A DNA stretch of 64,000 nucleotides, taken from contig ML991837.1 in NCBI GenBank assembly GCA_010094025.1, forward strand, positions 1-64,000. Direction: 5' to 3'. How positions within the stretch are numbered: the first letter of the stretch is position 1; the number at the start of each line of letters is the position of its first letter. Of the stretch, positions 1-11,357 are shown one piece after another. The notes under the pieces are model-generated. The model saw only the letters and a program-made list of their open reading frames with translations. It searched no databases and was not told where the DNA came from. A program made the translations under genes and the position numbers. The stretch is from Viridothelium virens (taxonomy: Eukaryota > Ascomycota > Dothideomycetes > Trypetheliales > Trypetheliaceae).

Positions 1-24
1 CCTCCTCCTCCTCCTCCTCCTCCT
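1..24 (+). repeat. (CCT)8 microsatellite
   Basis: Eight CCT units at the window edge encode polyproline in the gene above; the tract may extend upstream. A perfect triplet tract like this is likely to vary in length between strains. Confidence 0.9.
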
Positions 25-1039
25 CGACCTCCCACCTTCACTTTTCCGTCGGTGCAACCTTTGGACAAACCAAAGAGCGATGAACGCTCCCAACCGGTCC
101 TACGGCAGCCACCTCAGGATAGCCATAATTCTTCTAACCCAACCTCGGCAGATCAGGAGTTAGACTCACGGCAGCCTTCAATTCATACTCCACCTTCCAC
201 GCCACCGAACGATACCGAAGAAAAGCAGCCCCCAGATGAACTTCGCGTCGAGACACCAAAGCTACGGCTTCCTACACCGTCTCTGATGCCTGAAGAGAGT
301 CCCGGAAAATACGGTATGAGCGCTGAGTCAACGCCATTGCGGAATGAACAAGATGTGGCACGGAAGCGACCAAAATCTGGCACGGGGGCTCAAATTTTCC
401 AAGTTCGTCTTTCACCTTCTTCATCCGTTACCCTATCACTTCAACCCCAGCCTTCTACAATCTCTGCATCTCTCATGGCAAGACTAATTCACCTCCCAGG
501 ATGCACGTGCCTTGCAATCGACAACTGCCTATCTCAACTACCTTTCACAATGCCAGGCCGAAAATTCAGACCCACGTCCCTCCTCACAACTCCCTACCTC
601 CTTGACCTCGCTCCCTACTGCCGCCAGCGTTAACTCCGATATCACAAATCATCCGCGCTTCGCCTCACGTTACAGATTGCCCCGCTCTCCTTCAATGCCA
701 GCTCCGGCTCCGCCTCTGACTCCAATGCAAGTAGCCTGCTTGCACTCTCACCGCATCCTACATCGGTCAAAAAATAATCACGCCCCCGTGGCGTGCATGG
801 TATGCGAGAATGCCGATTTCGAGCAGAGATGGCGGTGTCACTGGTGCTGCTTGAGAATCTGTGGCGGATGCCGCAAACAACTTGAGAATATCGAAGGCAG
901 GGATATCACAGTACTGTTGAGAAGAGTCTCTAAGGGGAAAAGGGGTAGCCGATCCTCCGAAGGTGAGCTATGGCTTGGCCACAGAAAAAATTTCAGCAGC
1001 ACAAGCGAGGGAGAGACGCATCGGGAAACTGAGGATTGA
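1..1039 (+). CDS. Cys-rich fungal protein of unknown function, 5' end outside window
   Basis: The frame is open from base 1, so the start lies upstream. It begins with eight CCT codons (polyproline) and a Pro/Ser-rich disordered part. Exon 1 (1-402) joins exon 2 (500-1039) in phase 0 over a 97-nt intron (GTTCGT donor, CTAAT at 484-488, CAG acceptor), giving 134 + 179 residues. Near the C-terminus (about bases 790-870) is a compact Cys cluster, CMVC followed by CHWCCLRICGGC, which looks like a small zinc-binding fold; an aromatic/basic RWR precedes it. Similar Cys knots occur at the ends of uncharacterised Pezizomycotina proteins, from memory only. No enzyme motif is visible. The splice is inferred; without it the first frame stops at 633. 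Function unknown. Confidence 0.55.
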
Positions 1040-1753
1040 AGAGTGAATCTGCGGCTTGATCAGAAGTGCATGAATCGACGGAGTTGAAGTCATCTTCCGA
1101 GCATTAATTCTCAACTGCCACGCAATATAGACGAGCCAAGGAGAAGAAAGATTATGTCCGAGCCAATGCTGGAACCTTACCATTGAGAAGCTCGCAGACA
1201 ACGTGGAGTGCGAAAGACTGCCGACAAAAGCGGGCCTAATGATCCAGTGGAACTGAAGGGAAGCGAGATTTGTATACTACCTTATACATATGATGGTATG
1301 TACAGTTGGCATATTTTCCTCTTGGCTCGAATCTCTATCCAACGTTTTTGGGAGAAAGGAAAGGGAGTGGTCTGGATTTTCTTGCCCTTTATCTGCATTG
1401 TATATCAAATTGTCTAAAAGGCTCTCGTTAGGAGATTCCGGGAGAGCTTGGGGATGCACAGTCAAACACTTGAGCGGCTTAGAAGAGGATAAAACTTAAT
1501 ATCTACTGTCTAGGTCGACTGCAAGTTTTAACATTCTTGTGCCAGAAAGAGCCGCTTCCCAGAAAATGCTTTTGCTCGCGCCAGCGCGGAAGTGAATGCG
1601 CAGCCTTTTCAATTGACAAGTGTCCATAGCACTGCATAAGAACTCGCCGCGGTATGCCATTACACGACCTTAATGCAGAACCAACGCCCTTGGCACCAGC
1701 TTATATGTAAAATTTTCTACAAGCTCCACTGTCCTCCTTTTTTTTACTCCTCA
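1040..1753. other. Intergenic, convergent gene ends
   Basis: 714 bp between the stop of the Cys-rich gene (+) and the stop of the NTF2-like gene (-). It holds only short frames without recognisable protein similarity. Confidence 0.5.
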
Positions 1754-2237
1754 TCAAACGAGCTTCGGTGTCTGTTGATGTACACACATCCTCCACACGC
1801 CCTCTCCATCTCGTCTCCACACACTTGTAATCAGTGCTTCGTACACACCACTATCGCCCCTTTCGGCTTCAACCTCGTAGCAAACAGCCGCACTGTCCCC
1901 ACCTCCTAGAAAGCCTCCTCGAGCAAGCGGTACTACGCGTGGATGGAGGATTTTATAACGTGTCCATGGCTTCATGTCTGAGCGCCTGAGGATCTCCTTG
2001 AGGGTGGGGCTCGAGTCCGAGGAGAAGATGGTTGACCCTGGGAGAAGCTAGAGAGCGAAGGGGCATACAATTAGTCGCTGATACAGGAGACATGACCGGA
2101 TTATGGAGACTGACCATGACACAATCCGGCGAAAGAAAGGGAATGAGATCATTGCCGGAAGTTTTGAGAGCCTCCCAGGTCTGGGTCTCGAGATCGATGA
2201 GTTCGACTTCGAGAGGTGGAGGACGAGGCGCGGTCAT
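1754..2237 (-). CDS. NTF2-like (DUF4440/SnoaL-like) small protein
   Basis: Two exons on the minus strand, 2237-2115 and 2047-1754, joined in phase 0 over a 67-nt intron (GTCAGT donor, GACTAAT branch, CTCTAG acceptor). The product is about 138 residues. Exon 1 begins MTAPRPPPLEVELIDLETQ and ends at SPDCVM; exon 2 continues with a Ser-rich turn, SPTLKEIL, MKPWTRYKI, then AVCYEVEAER, YEALITSVWRR and WRMCVHQQTP. This order (helix, catalytic-pocket strands, terminal W/R-M-x-x-HQQTP) is that of fungal DUF4440/NTF2-fold proteins of about 140 residues. Such folds bind small ligands or have unknown activity; no substrate can be inferred. Neither exon alone forms a long frame, so the gene is easily missed. 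Divergent from the aldehyde dehydrogenase 1.6 kb away. Confidence 0.75.
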
Positions 2238-3799
2238 TTCGTTGATCGCGATAATGCAAGGCTATGGCTCGAAGATCGGATTCGTCGGAAAAGTTAGGTT
2301 TCAAAAGCTGTGTGGCGCAATCTATCTCTGAGTTGCTCAGAATGAGTGATAGGAATTTGATAGGTGACGAGATTATGAGCACACCCCCACATTAAAACAT
2401 GCCTACCCCTCCGTGAAGGTCAGGGGCATGAGCGGGCATCACCACCAAGTCAAGTGCATTCGTCCAACTTTTGGGTTGAGATGCATACAACAAGACCACA
2501 TGATGGAGCTAGGAATCCCCCACTCCCAAGATGAAGATCAGTTTTGAAGTAGGAAATCTTCAAGAGGCAATGCCGCGCATTTTCTTTGGCAGCATTTTCG
2601 TTCTTCCCAGTCATCAACGTGACCAAGGAGTTCTAAGCGATAACCTCTAACACAGGAAGATTAGGGAGCTCGGAGTTTCCAGGTCAAAAGCAAGAATGAT
2701 AGTGCAGTGCAAGAAGCAAAATGTAGGCTGGAGCTATCTAGTATCAGCCAAGACAAGCTCGACGCGGAACCTCGGCTAATTGTACCGTCGGTGTGATTAC
2801 ACCCTTAATTGTTTATTCGATGGAGGGCAAGATTTGAGGCTTCGATCTCGTGGCAGCTCCATTCCGCATTCGGACACGCTTATGAGATCGGAGCATTAGG
2901 CCTTCTTCACGCGCTCTACTCTACAGTGACTAGAAAATGTACGCGAAGCCACCGTAGGTCCCTGATGTAGGATTTGTATGGTGGCATCTGGATGGAAGAA
3001 ACTTCAAGTCAGCGGAACCTCTCGCGCCTCCTTCCAAGAGCAACGGGTTGCGAGATAATGAGGAGACGGTAAGCGCTAGGTATGTAGTCTCAAATCCTCT
3101 TGTGATGAGATATCGCGCCGAATCGGAGTTCTCTCCGAAGGATCCCGCTAACAACCGTGAGGTCGTGCAAATGCACACAACTGGTAGAGTTACTCAACGT
3201 CGAGAAGGGTCCTGATCACAGAAAACTACAGAAAAGGCTGACCAAGGCCAGAGAAGAAGTTGATCAGTGGTTTGTAAACGTCTCACTTCGTCTAGAGATA
3301 TTGGAGGGTTCTTGTAAAAAGGATTTCGTAAGCACAAGAGTACTAACACCCTGAGGCACATACTCTTGAGGTGATCAGCCAAGCTAACATGCTGAATAGA
3401 CATGGATCAGGGCATCAGCCTAGCTTTCGGTAGCTGCCTTAATCTAGGTAGTCGCAACTTCCCGCGCGCCTACCTTGTTCGACAGCTACAGCACTTGGCA
3501 AATACGCACATGCGCCGCACCACAGGGAATTATTTCCTTAGCTGAATTCACCAATCGGCCATGGGCATTTCGTTTCTCCGTAGGGCCCAGACCCACTTCT
3601 GCAATACCATGACGTTAAGAGGGGGAGGGGTTCCTCAAGCTGCTAGCTAGTCGACCAGCTGAAGGCAACCGCCGAATCCCATATATTTGCACGCAGAAAC
3701 CTTTGTAGGACAGTCAACTGTTCTGCTACCCTAACCTCAACTAATTGCTGCTGCCTGCATATTATAACAGATCTCCATTGTGCACTAACAATACTCACC
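2238..3799. other. Intergenic, divergent promoters
   Basis: About 1.56 kb upstream of both the NTF2-like gene and the aldehyde dehydrogenase. Short frames occur (for example 2930-3178 minus) but resemble nothing known. I see no repeat or RNA gene. Confidence 0.5.
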
Positions 3800-5322
3800 A
3801 TGGCTGCAACGCACAGTATGCAAACGCAACTTTTCATCAACGGCCAGGTTGGTCGAGCTCCCACCCCATTATCCAATTCTTGATTTGCTGACAATCAAGT
3901 AATTAGTACGTTGACTCTAAATCTGGAGAGACGTGGAAAGTCACAAATCCTGCCACCGACGAACTCATCACCGATAAAGTCCAAACCGCTGGCGAAGCAG
4001 ACATAGATGCCGCAGTGGACGCGGCAGCTAAGGCATTCAAAGATGCTTCTTGGCGAGGCATCAAAGCCGCCGACCGAGCCAAGATGATGCTCAAGTTTGC
4101 GGACCTCATAGAAGCGAAGGCAGGGGAAATTGCTCGGTTCGAAACCATTGCCATGGGTGCTCCGCTATCGGTACAGACCTTCGTTGCACATAGCGCCGCA
4201 GACGTGTTCCGATACTATGCTGGCTGGGCCGATAAGATTGCTGGCGAACAATACCCTGACGACGATGGCACCTACAAGATCGTCCGTTACGAGCCTCTGG
4301 GCGTCTGCGCTGGCATTGGTGCATGGAACGCGTCGCTCATCCTCTTCGCTTGGAAGGTTGCCCCTGCTCTTGCTGCTGGCAACACGTTCATTTTCAAGAC
4401 TTCGGAAAAGTCTCCTCTGGGCGTCCTTTCGTTGGGGTCCTTGATAAAGGAGGCTGGCTTCCCACCCGGTGTTGTCAACCTCGTCACTGGCGATGGGAAG
4501 ACTGGCCAACTGCTGGCTCAACACATGAAGATCCAGAAGATCAGCTTCACTGGCTCTGGAGCAACCGGCCGAAAAGTCGCAGACGCAGCCAACAAGAGCA
4601 ACATGAAGCGCTGCACTCTTGAACTCGGCGGCAAGTCGCCTGCCATCGTTTTCGAAGATGCCGACATCGAGAATGCTTTGAACTATTGCTCCCAGGGCTT
4701 CCTCTTGCTCTCAGGCCAAGTCTGTGCCGCCGCCTCTCGAACGTACGTCCAGAAATCGATCGCCGACAAATTCATTGCTCAGCTCAAAGAGCGGTTCGAT
4801 GCCGCTGGCCAAGGCATGGGCGCCGACACTCTTGCACCAACCACCATGCTTGGCCCTCTGGCCGACAAGATCCAGTTCGACCGCGTCATGAGTTACATCG
4901 AGAGCGGTAAGAAGGAGGCGAGTCTCGTGACGGGTGGGAAGCGCATTGGCGAAAAGGGCCAGTTCATTGCTCCCACTATTTTCAAAGATCCCAGTGAAAA
5001 CGCCAAGATCTACAAAGAAGAGATCTTTGGTCCAGTCGGCATTGTCAAGACCTTCGAAACTGAAGAGGAGGCGATTAGGTTAGCGAATGATACTACCTAT
5101 GGTCTTTCCGCCACACTTTATACGCAGTCTGTGACCAGGGCCTTGCGTGTGTCCGCGGCACTCGAATCAGGCACGGTTTCCGTCAACTCATCACATTCGC
5201 CTAGTGTGCAGACTCCATTCGGTGGCGTCAAGCAAAGCGGCATCGGTCGTGAGTGTGGGAAGCAGGGTTTGATGAATTACCTGGAGCCCAAGACAATACA
5301 CATCAACATGAAGGTTGGTTGA
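3800..5322 (+). CDS. NAD(P)+-dependent aldehyde dehydrogenase
   Basis: ALDH superfamily enzyme oxidising an aldehyde to its acid. Exon 1 3800-3847 (MAATHSMQTQLFINGQ), intron 3848-3906 (59 nt, GCTGAC branch), exon 2 3907-5322; 487 residues, the normal length for the family. Seen: oxyanion Asn157 in GAWNAS, cofactor-site FTGSGATG, general-base Glu255 in LELGGKSP, nucleophile Cys289 in SGQVCAAAS, EEIFGPV and the C-terminal PFGGVKQSGIG. No signal peptide or clear targeting sequence, so probably cytosolic. The whole sequence resembles the broad fungal ALDH group that includes salicylaldehyde- and betaine-aldehyde-type enzymes; the substrate cannot be read from sequence. Its closest neighbours are convergent AFI1 and the divergent NTF2-like gene, neither suggesting a pathway. 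Confidence 0.93.
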
Positions 5323-5502
5323 GGAAAAGGATGCCCATTGGAAACGGCACGTAAAACCCACATCTCAGAAAACTTTGTCGTCTCTGGTCAAATATTCAAA
5401 AACACACCTGCTACTTTAATGCGTACATGGTAACGGCTGCCCAAAGAGAGCTGCCCCTGAAATATCATAGATTGGCCCCGTCATCATAATCGCATTCCCT
5501 CA

Positions 5503-8148
5503 TCACCGACCATTCCCAGCACTTTCCCTTTCCCGCTTGATCCTAAAAAACGCCAACTTAGCAAACCGTCCCAAGCCCGCCCAAAAGTGCCGTCCAGCCT
5601 CATGCTCCTTGATTCTCTCCAACAGCCCCACAACCCCCTCCCTCACATCCGCCCGTTGATGAAACAGCCCCAACCCAATCCAAAACAACCCCGCCTTCCC
5701 ACCACCATAACTCGTCGCCGCACTTCCCCCACTTCCCCCTGCTCCCCCTCCTCCCGCCCCACCCCCCGTATCACTACTATCCGCCACCGTCGCCAGCAGC
5801 TGGCAGACCTCCTCATACGTCCGGATCCTGTTGGCGAGGGCCAGGTAAATGGACGCGGTGGCGTCGGACCCGAGCTTCAGGCTGCGCAGGCGGTCGTGCA
5901 GGTGCGAGAGGTCGAGGTCCTTGATCGGGCGGCGGGTGTAGATGACGGCGAGGTCGGAGATGAAGGCGTAGTAGGAGCGGGTGTTGCGCCAGCCCTCGAT
6001 GCGGTGGATGTTGGCGGCGAGCTCACGAATGCGCGCCTCTTCCGAGGGCCAGACGTAGCCGTGGCCCGCGAGTTGCGGGTCGGTCGAACTGCTGCCGTTG
6101 TTGTGGTGTTCGATCGCGGTGGTGGGGCTGGTAGAGGAGGTCGAGGGAGAGGCGGCCAAGGGCGAGGTGGCGCTTTCTCCTGCGGACGGGTTTCCCACGC
6201 CGATGTAGATGGCGGAGGCGCCGTAGACGGATTCTTCGAAGGCCGCCGCGAGGCGGGTGAATTTGATGACGTAGGCGCGGAATTTGGAGCGCACGGCGGC
6301 TTCGCCGTGGCGCGAGTTGATGCTGTGCATGACGGAGTCCATGAATGCTGCGTCGCCGGCGGCATCGGAGTGAGCGCTGGTGTTGGAGTGCGAGCTGAGA
6401 CCCGGGACGGACATGCCCATGACGCCTGAGATGCCGGAAGCGGAGGAATCGGACGCGCTGCGGCCGTTGCTGAGACTGGCTTGCTGTTGTTGGAAGAACT
6501 GGATACCTTCAGTGACCGAAGCACTTTCGATCTTGGGGCTGATTTTCATCTTGCCAGAGGGGAGGTCGCAGAGGAGGTCCCACCACTCAGGCTTGTGCGC
6601 GAAAGCCGGATTTGTAACGCCGGCTACGAAGCCAGGTACTTTGAGAAGGTCATCGATCTTGGTAAGATCGGTGTAGGGGAAGGCATGGCGGGTGAATCCC
6701 CTGAGTATACCACCTGATGCGAGGGAGCAGGCTGCGAGCACTGCTTCTGCTACCTCGCCTGAAGGCTGATTGTGACCCAGAAATATTACCCGTTTCTGCG
6801 TCAGCAGAGCATTCAGTAAAACGATAATCGGATGAGTCAGTGGGCCAGACGTTGTAAGATGAGGGTGGGTCTGAAACTGCTCGGGTGATCGTGAGTGCCC
6901 TGAAGCGAATGTAGTGATCAATTTGATCAAAGAAAAGTCGCCGACAGTCTCAGGAGCGATGGCTGTTGGCACCTTAATTGGAACAGGTACGCCGTTGTAC
7001 TGTACTTTGGATTCAAATTCGTGGGTGTCTCGCGGAATGGTAAAGCGTTTGCTCGGCTTCCCATCCGAGCTCGTGGGTGAGAGGTGCTGGCGAGCGGCGT
7101 CTTCGGCCATTCGCTGCTGGATCATTTGCTCAAATTTCTCGACAAACATGTCTTTAGCATCCGAAGATTGTAAGATAGATCGCTCAAAATATGACATCTT
7201 TGGCATTAAAGAGAGATCCATAGAATTGACAGCGTGATACAGCAATGCTAAAGTTTCCTGTGTGGGTGCTTGAAAGTAGGTTTCTAGAGCTAAAAGTAAG
7301 AGAGGCTGTCTATATTAGCCTTGACCCGGTATACGTGAGGCTACTTCAATATACCTTGTAGATGTGGAGAAATGAATGTCGAGTACAGATCGCCATGGAT
7401 TTAACGACAGATCCCCTGACACGACTTAGAAGGCGTACGAGATCACGACGCAGAACCGAACTGACCGTTTGACCGTAGTATCAAGTTTCGTATTCACAAG
7501 ATTTAGCACGTAAATCAGAGGTGGACCATTAATCACTGCATCCTCATCCTCATCGTCTTCTGAGTCTATGCTGCCTTCATCCTCGAGTTCCCCACCTCCT
7601 TCGCCATTGCCTTCTTGAGCATCGCGCCTCCGATTCTCGATTTGCTTTCGTCTCTGGCGCCGCTTCTCTCTCCGTTCTTCCTTTGCTTCATCTTCTGCAG
7701 TCGTATCCTTGTGGAGGAAAAATATTGTCCAGTCCTGACTTCTCGTATGCGTCTGATCTGGCAGCATGAGTTCTGCCAGCATGTGCTCGTCTCCACTAAT
7801 TGGTCCCGGGTATTGGTGCTCCATGACAGACCCACGGTCAATGTCAAAAGAGGCAACCAGGATATACTCGACATGGTTTTCGGTGGAGTTGGCAGGGTAT
7901 TGGGACTTTAATAAAGCAGCTTTTCGCTTTGGCGCCGTACTTGGATGGGCTGCTGGGATAGACGATTGTGTCGAAGGCGTTCGAGAGTGGCCATTGAGTG
8001 TCTTGTTGTTTCTTTGCGGGGAATCTTGCAGACCATCATCTCGATTAGAAGCAATAGATTCTGAGCGGGCATTGGAGGAGCGACGAGTATGGCTGGATGA
8101 TGGGCCTGCACCACCCGTGCTCGGTCGATAGGGAAGAATCGATGTCAT
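5503..8148 (-). CDS. AFI1: Afi1-like Arf3-interacting polarity protein
   Basis: Three exons, 8148-7466, 7415-7355 and 7305-5503, with 50- and 49-nt introns; 848 residues. The N-terminal part carries the Afi1 signature [20 protein letters not shown] and [19 protein letters not shown]; the middle exon gives [18 protein letters not shown] and exon 3 opens [11 protein letters not shown]. Then follows the SPA/DENN-like core ([48 protein letters not shown]). In yeast, Afi1 binds Arf3 and marks the polarity axis, and the fold is DENN-related. Low-complexity Ser/Gly tracts ([14 protein letters not shown]) and an acidic Glu/Arg block are lineage inserts. The last 300 nt are strongly G-rich on the coding strand. 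A long antisense frame over this GC-rich end is a shadow. Confidence 0.9.
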
Positions 8149-8631
8149 TGTAGGTCACGCATTTGGTTCTCAGCTCTTGTTTCAAGATTAAGTGGCATGG
8201 GATCTCAGAAAAGGAGAACGTCGGACGGACGGGCGACCTCAGCCGTGTCTCAAAGTCGTTGCTGCATCACTCCGTAGAAGCGAGGCATGCGCCATGCTCG
8301 ATCTTCAGTCCTTGTAGGCAAGAAGGCGGATTCTGCAAAGCATTGGTGCGAACACTGTCATGCCCCATTTCAACTGACGATTGAGGCTCAGACCCTGTCC
8401 CGAAACGTCGGGTCGGTTCGCTCGACACGCCCTAGACGTGGATCTGCACGTGACTTTCCGTAGATTTAGGCCGTGCCCGCAATGCGTTGTCCCAAAACGG
8501 ATAAATGTGTACATGACGAAACATCCACAGGAACAACCGCCCTTTACGTATCGTGACTACCGGACCTGACTGAAAGCGTCGACAGAACCTACAGAATTTG
8601 CCTTCGCACTCTTGTTGCAAGAACTCAGAAC
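8149..8631. promoter_or_regulatory. Divergent promoter region AFI1 / EF-hand gene
   Basis: 483 bp between the two start codons must hold both promoters and 5' leaders. I see no TATA box of good quality. Confidence 0.45.
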
Positions 8632-9643
8632 ATGGTACTGTATAATCTCGTTCGCATCCACTCAGCACCACTGACATTCCTGCGAGCAGTCAACAAGCCC
8701 GTACAAGCCATCGCCTTTATCCTTCAATTCTCCACGCCGCTCACCGTTTCAACGATCGGACTCCAGGCCTGGATCTCCACTCACCGTACGCGCCTCGACG
8801 CCTGCTGGTATATCACAGAAGCCCAGTACACCTACGGCTTCTCCAGAAAAACGCGGAGGAAGTTCAAGCCCGTGGGCAAGTACGCGGGCGACGCCGGGCG
8901 GGCTTGAGCTTCCTGCGTCACCCTCTCGCAATCCGAGCAGAGACAGTAACGTCTCGGACGAGAGTGCAGGGTTCAATGCCACAACGACCTTTGCAAGGCC
9001 GACTTCGTCTCCGTCAGACACTGGTGACGCCCCAAGTCCACTGCGGCAAGCACCCTCTCTAGCTACAAGTACACCAATCTATAGCAAGAACAGCAAGAGC
9101 AACCATAGCAACCCAGATGTTCTCTCTCACCTACCCCCAGCCCAACTACGCTCCATGCGTGAATCATTCCAAGTTCTTGATGACAAAAACACGGGATCCA
9201 TTAACGCTGTAGACGTATCGGCAATGTTGCAGCAACTAGGACTTGACTCGTCCCCTGCTACCTTGTCTACTTTTTTTCCTCCTAGCTCATCGGGTTCGAT
9301 GAGTTTGGCAACCTACCTCAACAATCTCGCGTCTCTCCTGGCTCCGCTTTCAAGTCAGGAAGAGCTTGTCGCGGCCTTTGCCGCTTTTGACGATGACGAC
9401 AGCGGAGAAGTGGACTTGAAAGAGCTAAAGGACGCCGTCATGAACACCGCTCCAGGATCCGGAGACAGAGCTATCGCCGAGAGAGAGTTCGACGCAGCCA
9501 TTGACGGTTTCAAGGGGCGCCGAACTTTTGGAAAGGGCAGCGCCGGCGGGATCGCCAGGGGAGAAGTTTTTAAGTATAGAGATTTTGTAGCTAGCATCGT
9601 GGGTGGGGCCAATAATGAGGGTCGACACGCTATCAAGGGCTGA
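8632..9643 (+). CDS. EF-hand calcium-binding protein with Pro/Ser-rich N-terminus
   Basis: The calmodulin-like C-terminal half is clear: a degenerate first hand (DDKNTGSINAVD) and a canonical second loop at residues about 235-246 (DDDDSGEVDLKE, all calcium ligands present), then a weak third helix pair ending FVASIVGG. This frame is open back to 8675 without an ATG but reads TSPYKPSPLSFNSPRRSPF, typical of the start of fungal homologues. The ATG at 8632 followed directly by GTACTG, a CTGAC branch and a GCAG acceptor at 8689 gives MSTSPYKPSPL in phase 0. I therefore propose a first coding exon of only the ATG, a 55-nt intron (8635-8689) and exon 2 8690-9643; 318 residues. It resembles myosin regulatory light chain/calmodulin-type sensors; partner unknown. 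Confidence 0.8.
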
Positions 9644-11357
9644 CCATGCTGTCGATGAAGCTCGGTCTGAATTTTGTGGATTCTGAAAACTTTCTATTGT
9701 TCCACTCTTCGGTGCTTTACGTCGGCATGTGCAGCACGGGGGTGACGGTTGTTCCTGCCCGAATGGTGAAGTGGTACCTTGCTGACACAAATCTTCCCAA
9801 GTGCCTCGATGGCTTCTTCGTGTAAGAGCTAGGTATCAAGGTAAATTGTGCTTATGGGCGTTCGTGGCGTTATACACTTGTACTGCGGGATTCACTCCAG
9901 TTTCTCCACAAACTTCTTCAGCCTTGCATTAGGTCTAAGGGAAACCTGGCAAGACTTGAATCCTTCGATTCCGTCATGCAATGCATCCAGATGTGCAGCT
10001 GGCTTCCCATCCGCGTGGTCGGGGAATTGGGCGCGACATCTCATCCTGGCATGACTCGTGGCGTACCCCTTTTTTGCTCCTCGAAGGCGGATTGTGAGAC
10101 AGCCGTTCCTGTGCCACAATCGGACTGCTTTCAGCTGACAGCTGTTGCGTACCCGCACTTCAACGCTAAATCCATCCAGCGGCCCTTGCTTGATATTCCA
10201 AACGCCCCAAGCGAGCGGTCATCATGGTCAAAGCTCTCATGATGCCACCGATCCCACCGACGCAGTGCTACAAAAGCTGTGGTAACGACTGGACGTTAGT
10301 ACCGTTCGGGTCAACGGCCTAGTGGAGCGGCAGTGACACTGCGAGACGTGACCGTTCGGCTAGAGACGTTGAGACCGAACGCGTTTTCCAGCAAGGAAAG
10401 TCGGACAGCAGCGATCCAAAGTCTATCTCCCTCTTTTCCTTATTAGCATGTATCTCCAATCTCACGATGTACTTCGTTGGTTCATTTTGTCCTTACCAAC
10501 GGGAGCTGTCGTACGCCGGCACGCGACTCTATCTGAGGCCACTAGAGGATTTTCGCATTAAACCCGTAGCAGGGATTCAACGTGCGTCCCAGCACCCCAG
10601 CATCCCCGGATTTGTGTAGGTGCAGGGATTTCGACTGCTTCTAGTGGTACGAAGCCCTGCATTGCCAATTAATCGCGACCTCGGTCCGGCGCTCCTCCAC
10701 CTGCTGGAGGGGGCGTCCGCTCTCATCCCGGTCCGTGAGGATTGGCTGGGTAAAGTGCAATGATCGCCCTTGCTTCTAGCAAGGCTCTCCCCCGTTTCCT
10801 GGGTGTCAGATCTGCGGTATCCTTCTCATAACATACGTACTCCTTAGGTCGAAGGGACGGCGGGGACGTCTCCCGTTGACCAGCAAGGGCCTCGTCAATG
10901 CCCCATCTCATCCACTCCACGCTTCCGGATCCTGTACAAAACTCACGCGCGTCTGCACTCCCCTCGACGGCTTGCTGCACGCGCACGGGGTATTCACCTA
11001 GTTAGCTAACGCCGCTTTTCACTCTCGCTTCCAGACTTTACTCTCCCTCGGCCTGTACTTTTGGAGCCAGGCGCACCCACTCACTTTTCAAGTCACTCCG
11101 TAAGGAGTAACTACCGTTCGGCAACTCACCAGTCGATCTGCAAAGTCCTCCCTCTTTCAGGATAACTTGGTCGGAGTCTTGTCTTCGGTTTCCTTCATTC
11201 TTGAAGATTTCTCTCTCTCTGACTCGCCTGTATCTCAAATACACGAGCATTTCTACCGGCCCATCCACTCGCCCGTCCATCGCTATTAACCATGCCATAT
11301 CGTCTGATGCACTACATCTAGACTTCGTTCCTTCACAGCTTCATTCACAGCAGCACA
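9644..11357. other. Intergenic plus probable receptor leader
   Basis: About 1.7 kb. Several short frames occur on both strands without protein similarity. The last 350 bp (about 11010-11357) are pyrimidine-rich, with TCTCTCTCTCT near 11210, typical of the 5' leader of a fungal gene. No RNA gene recognised. Confidence 0.45.

Noticed and set aside
5587-6429. 280-codon plus-strand frame antisense to AFI1
   Set aside because: It mirrors the GC-rich 3' end of AFI1; composition is Arg/Gly/Val-rich and no domain is seen, while the opposite strand carries a conserved protein.
10555-10600. tRNA-like GGGATTCAACG segment
   Set aside because: Resembles the complement of a T-arm, but no matching acceptor, D or anticodon arms could be folded around it.
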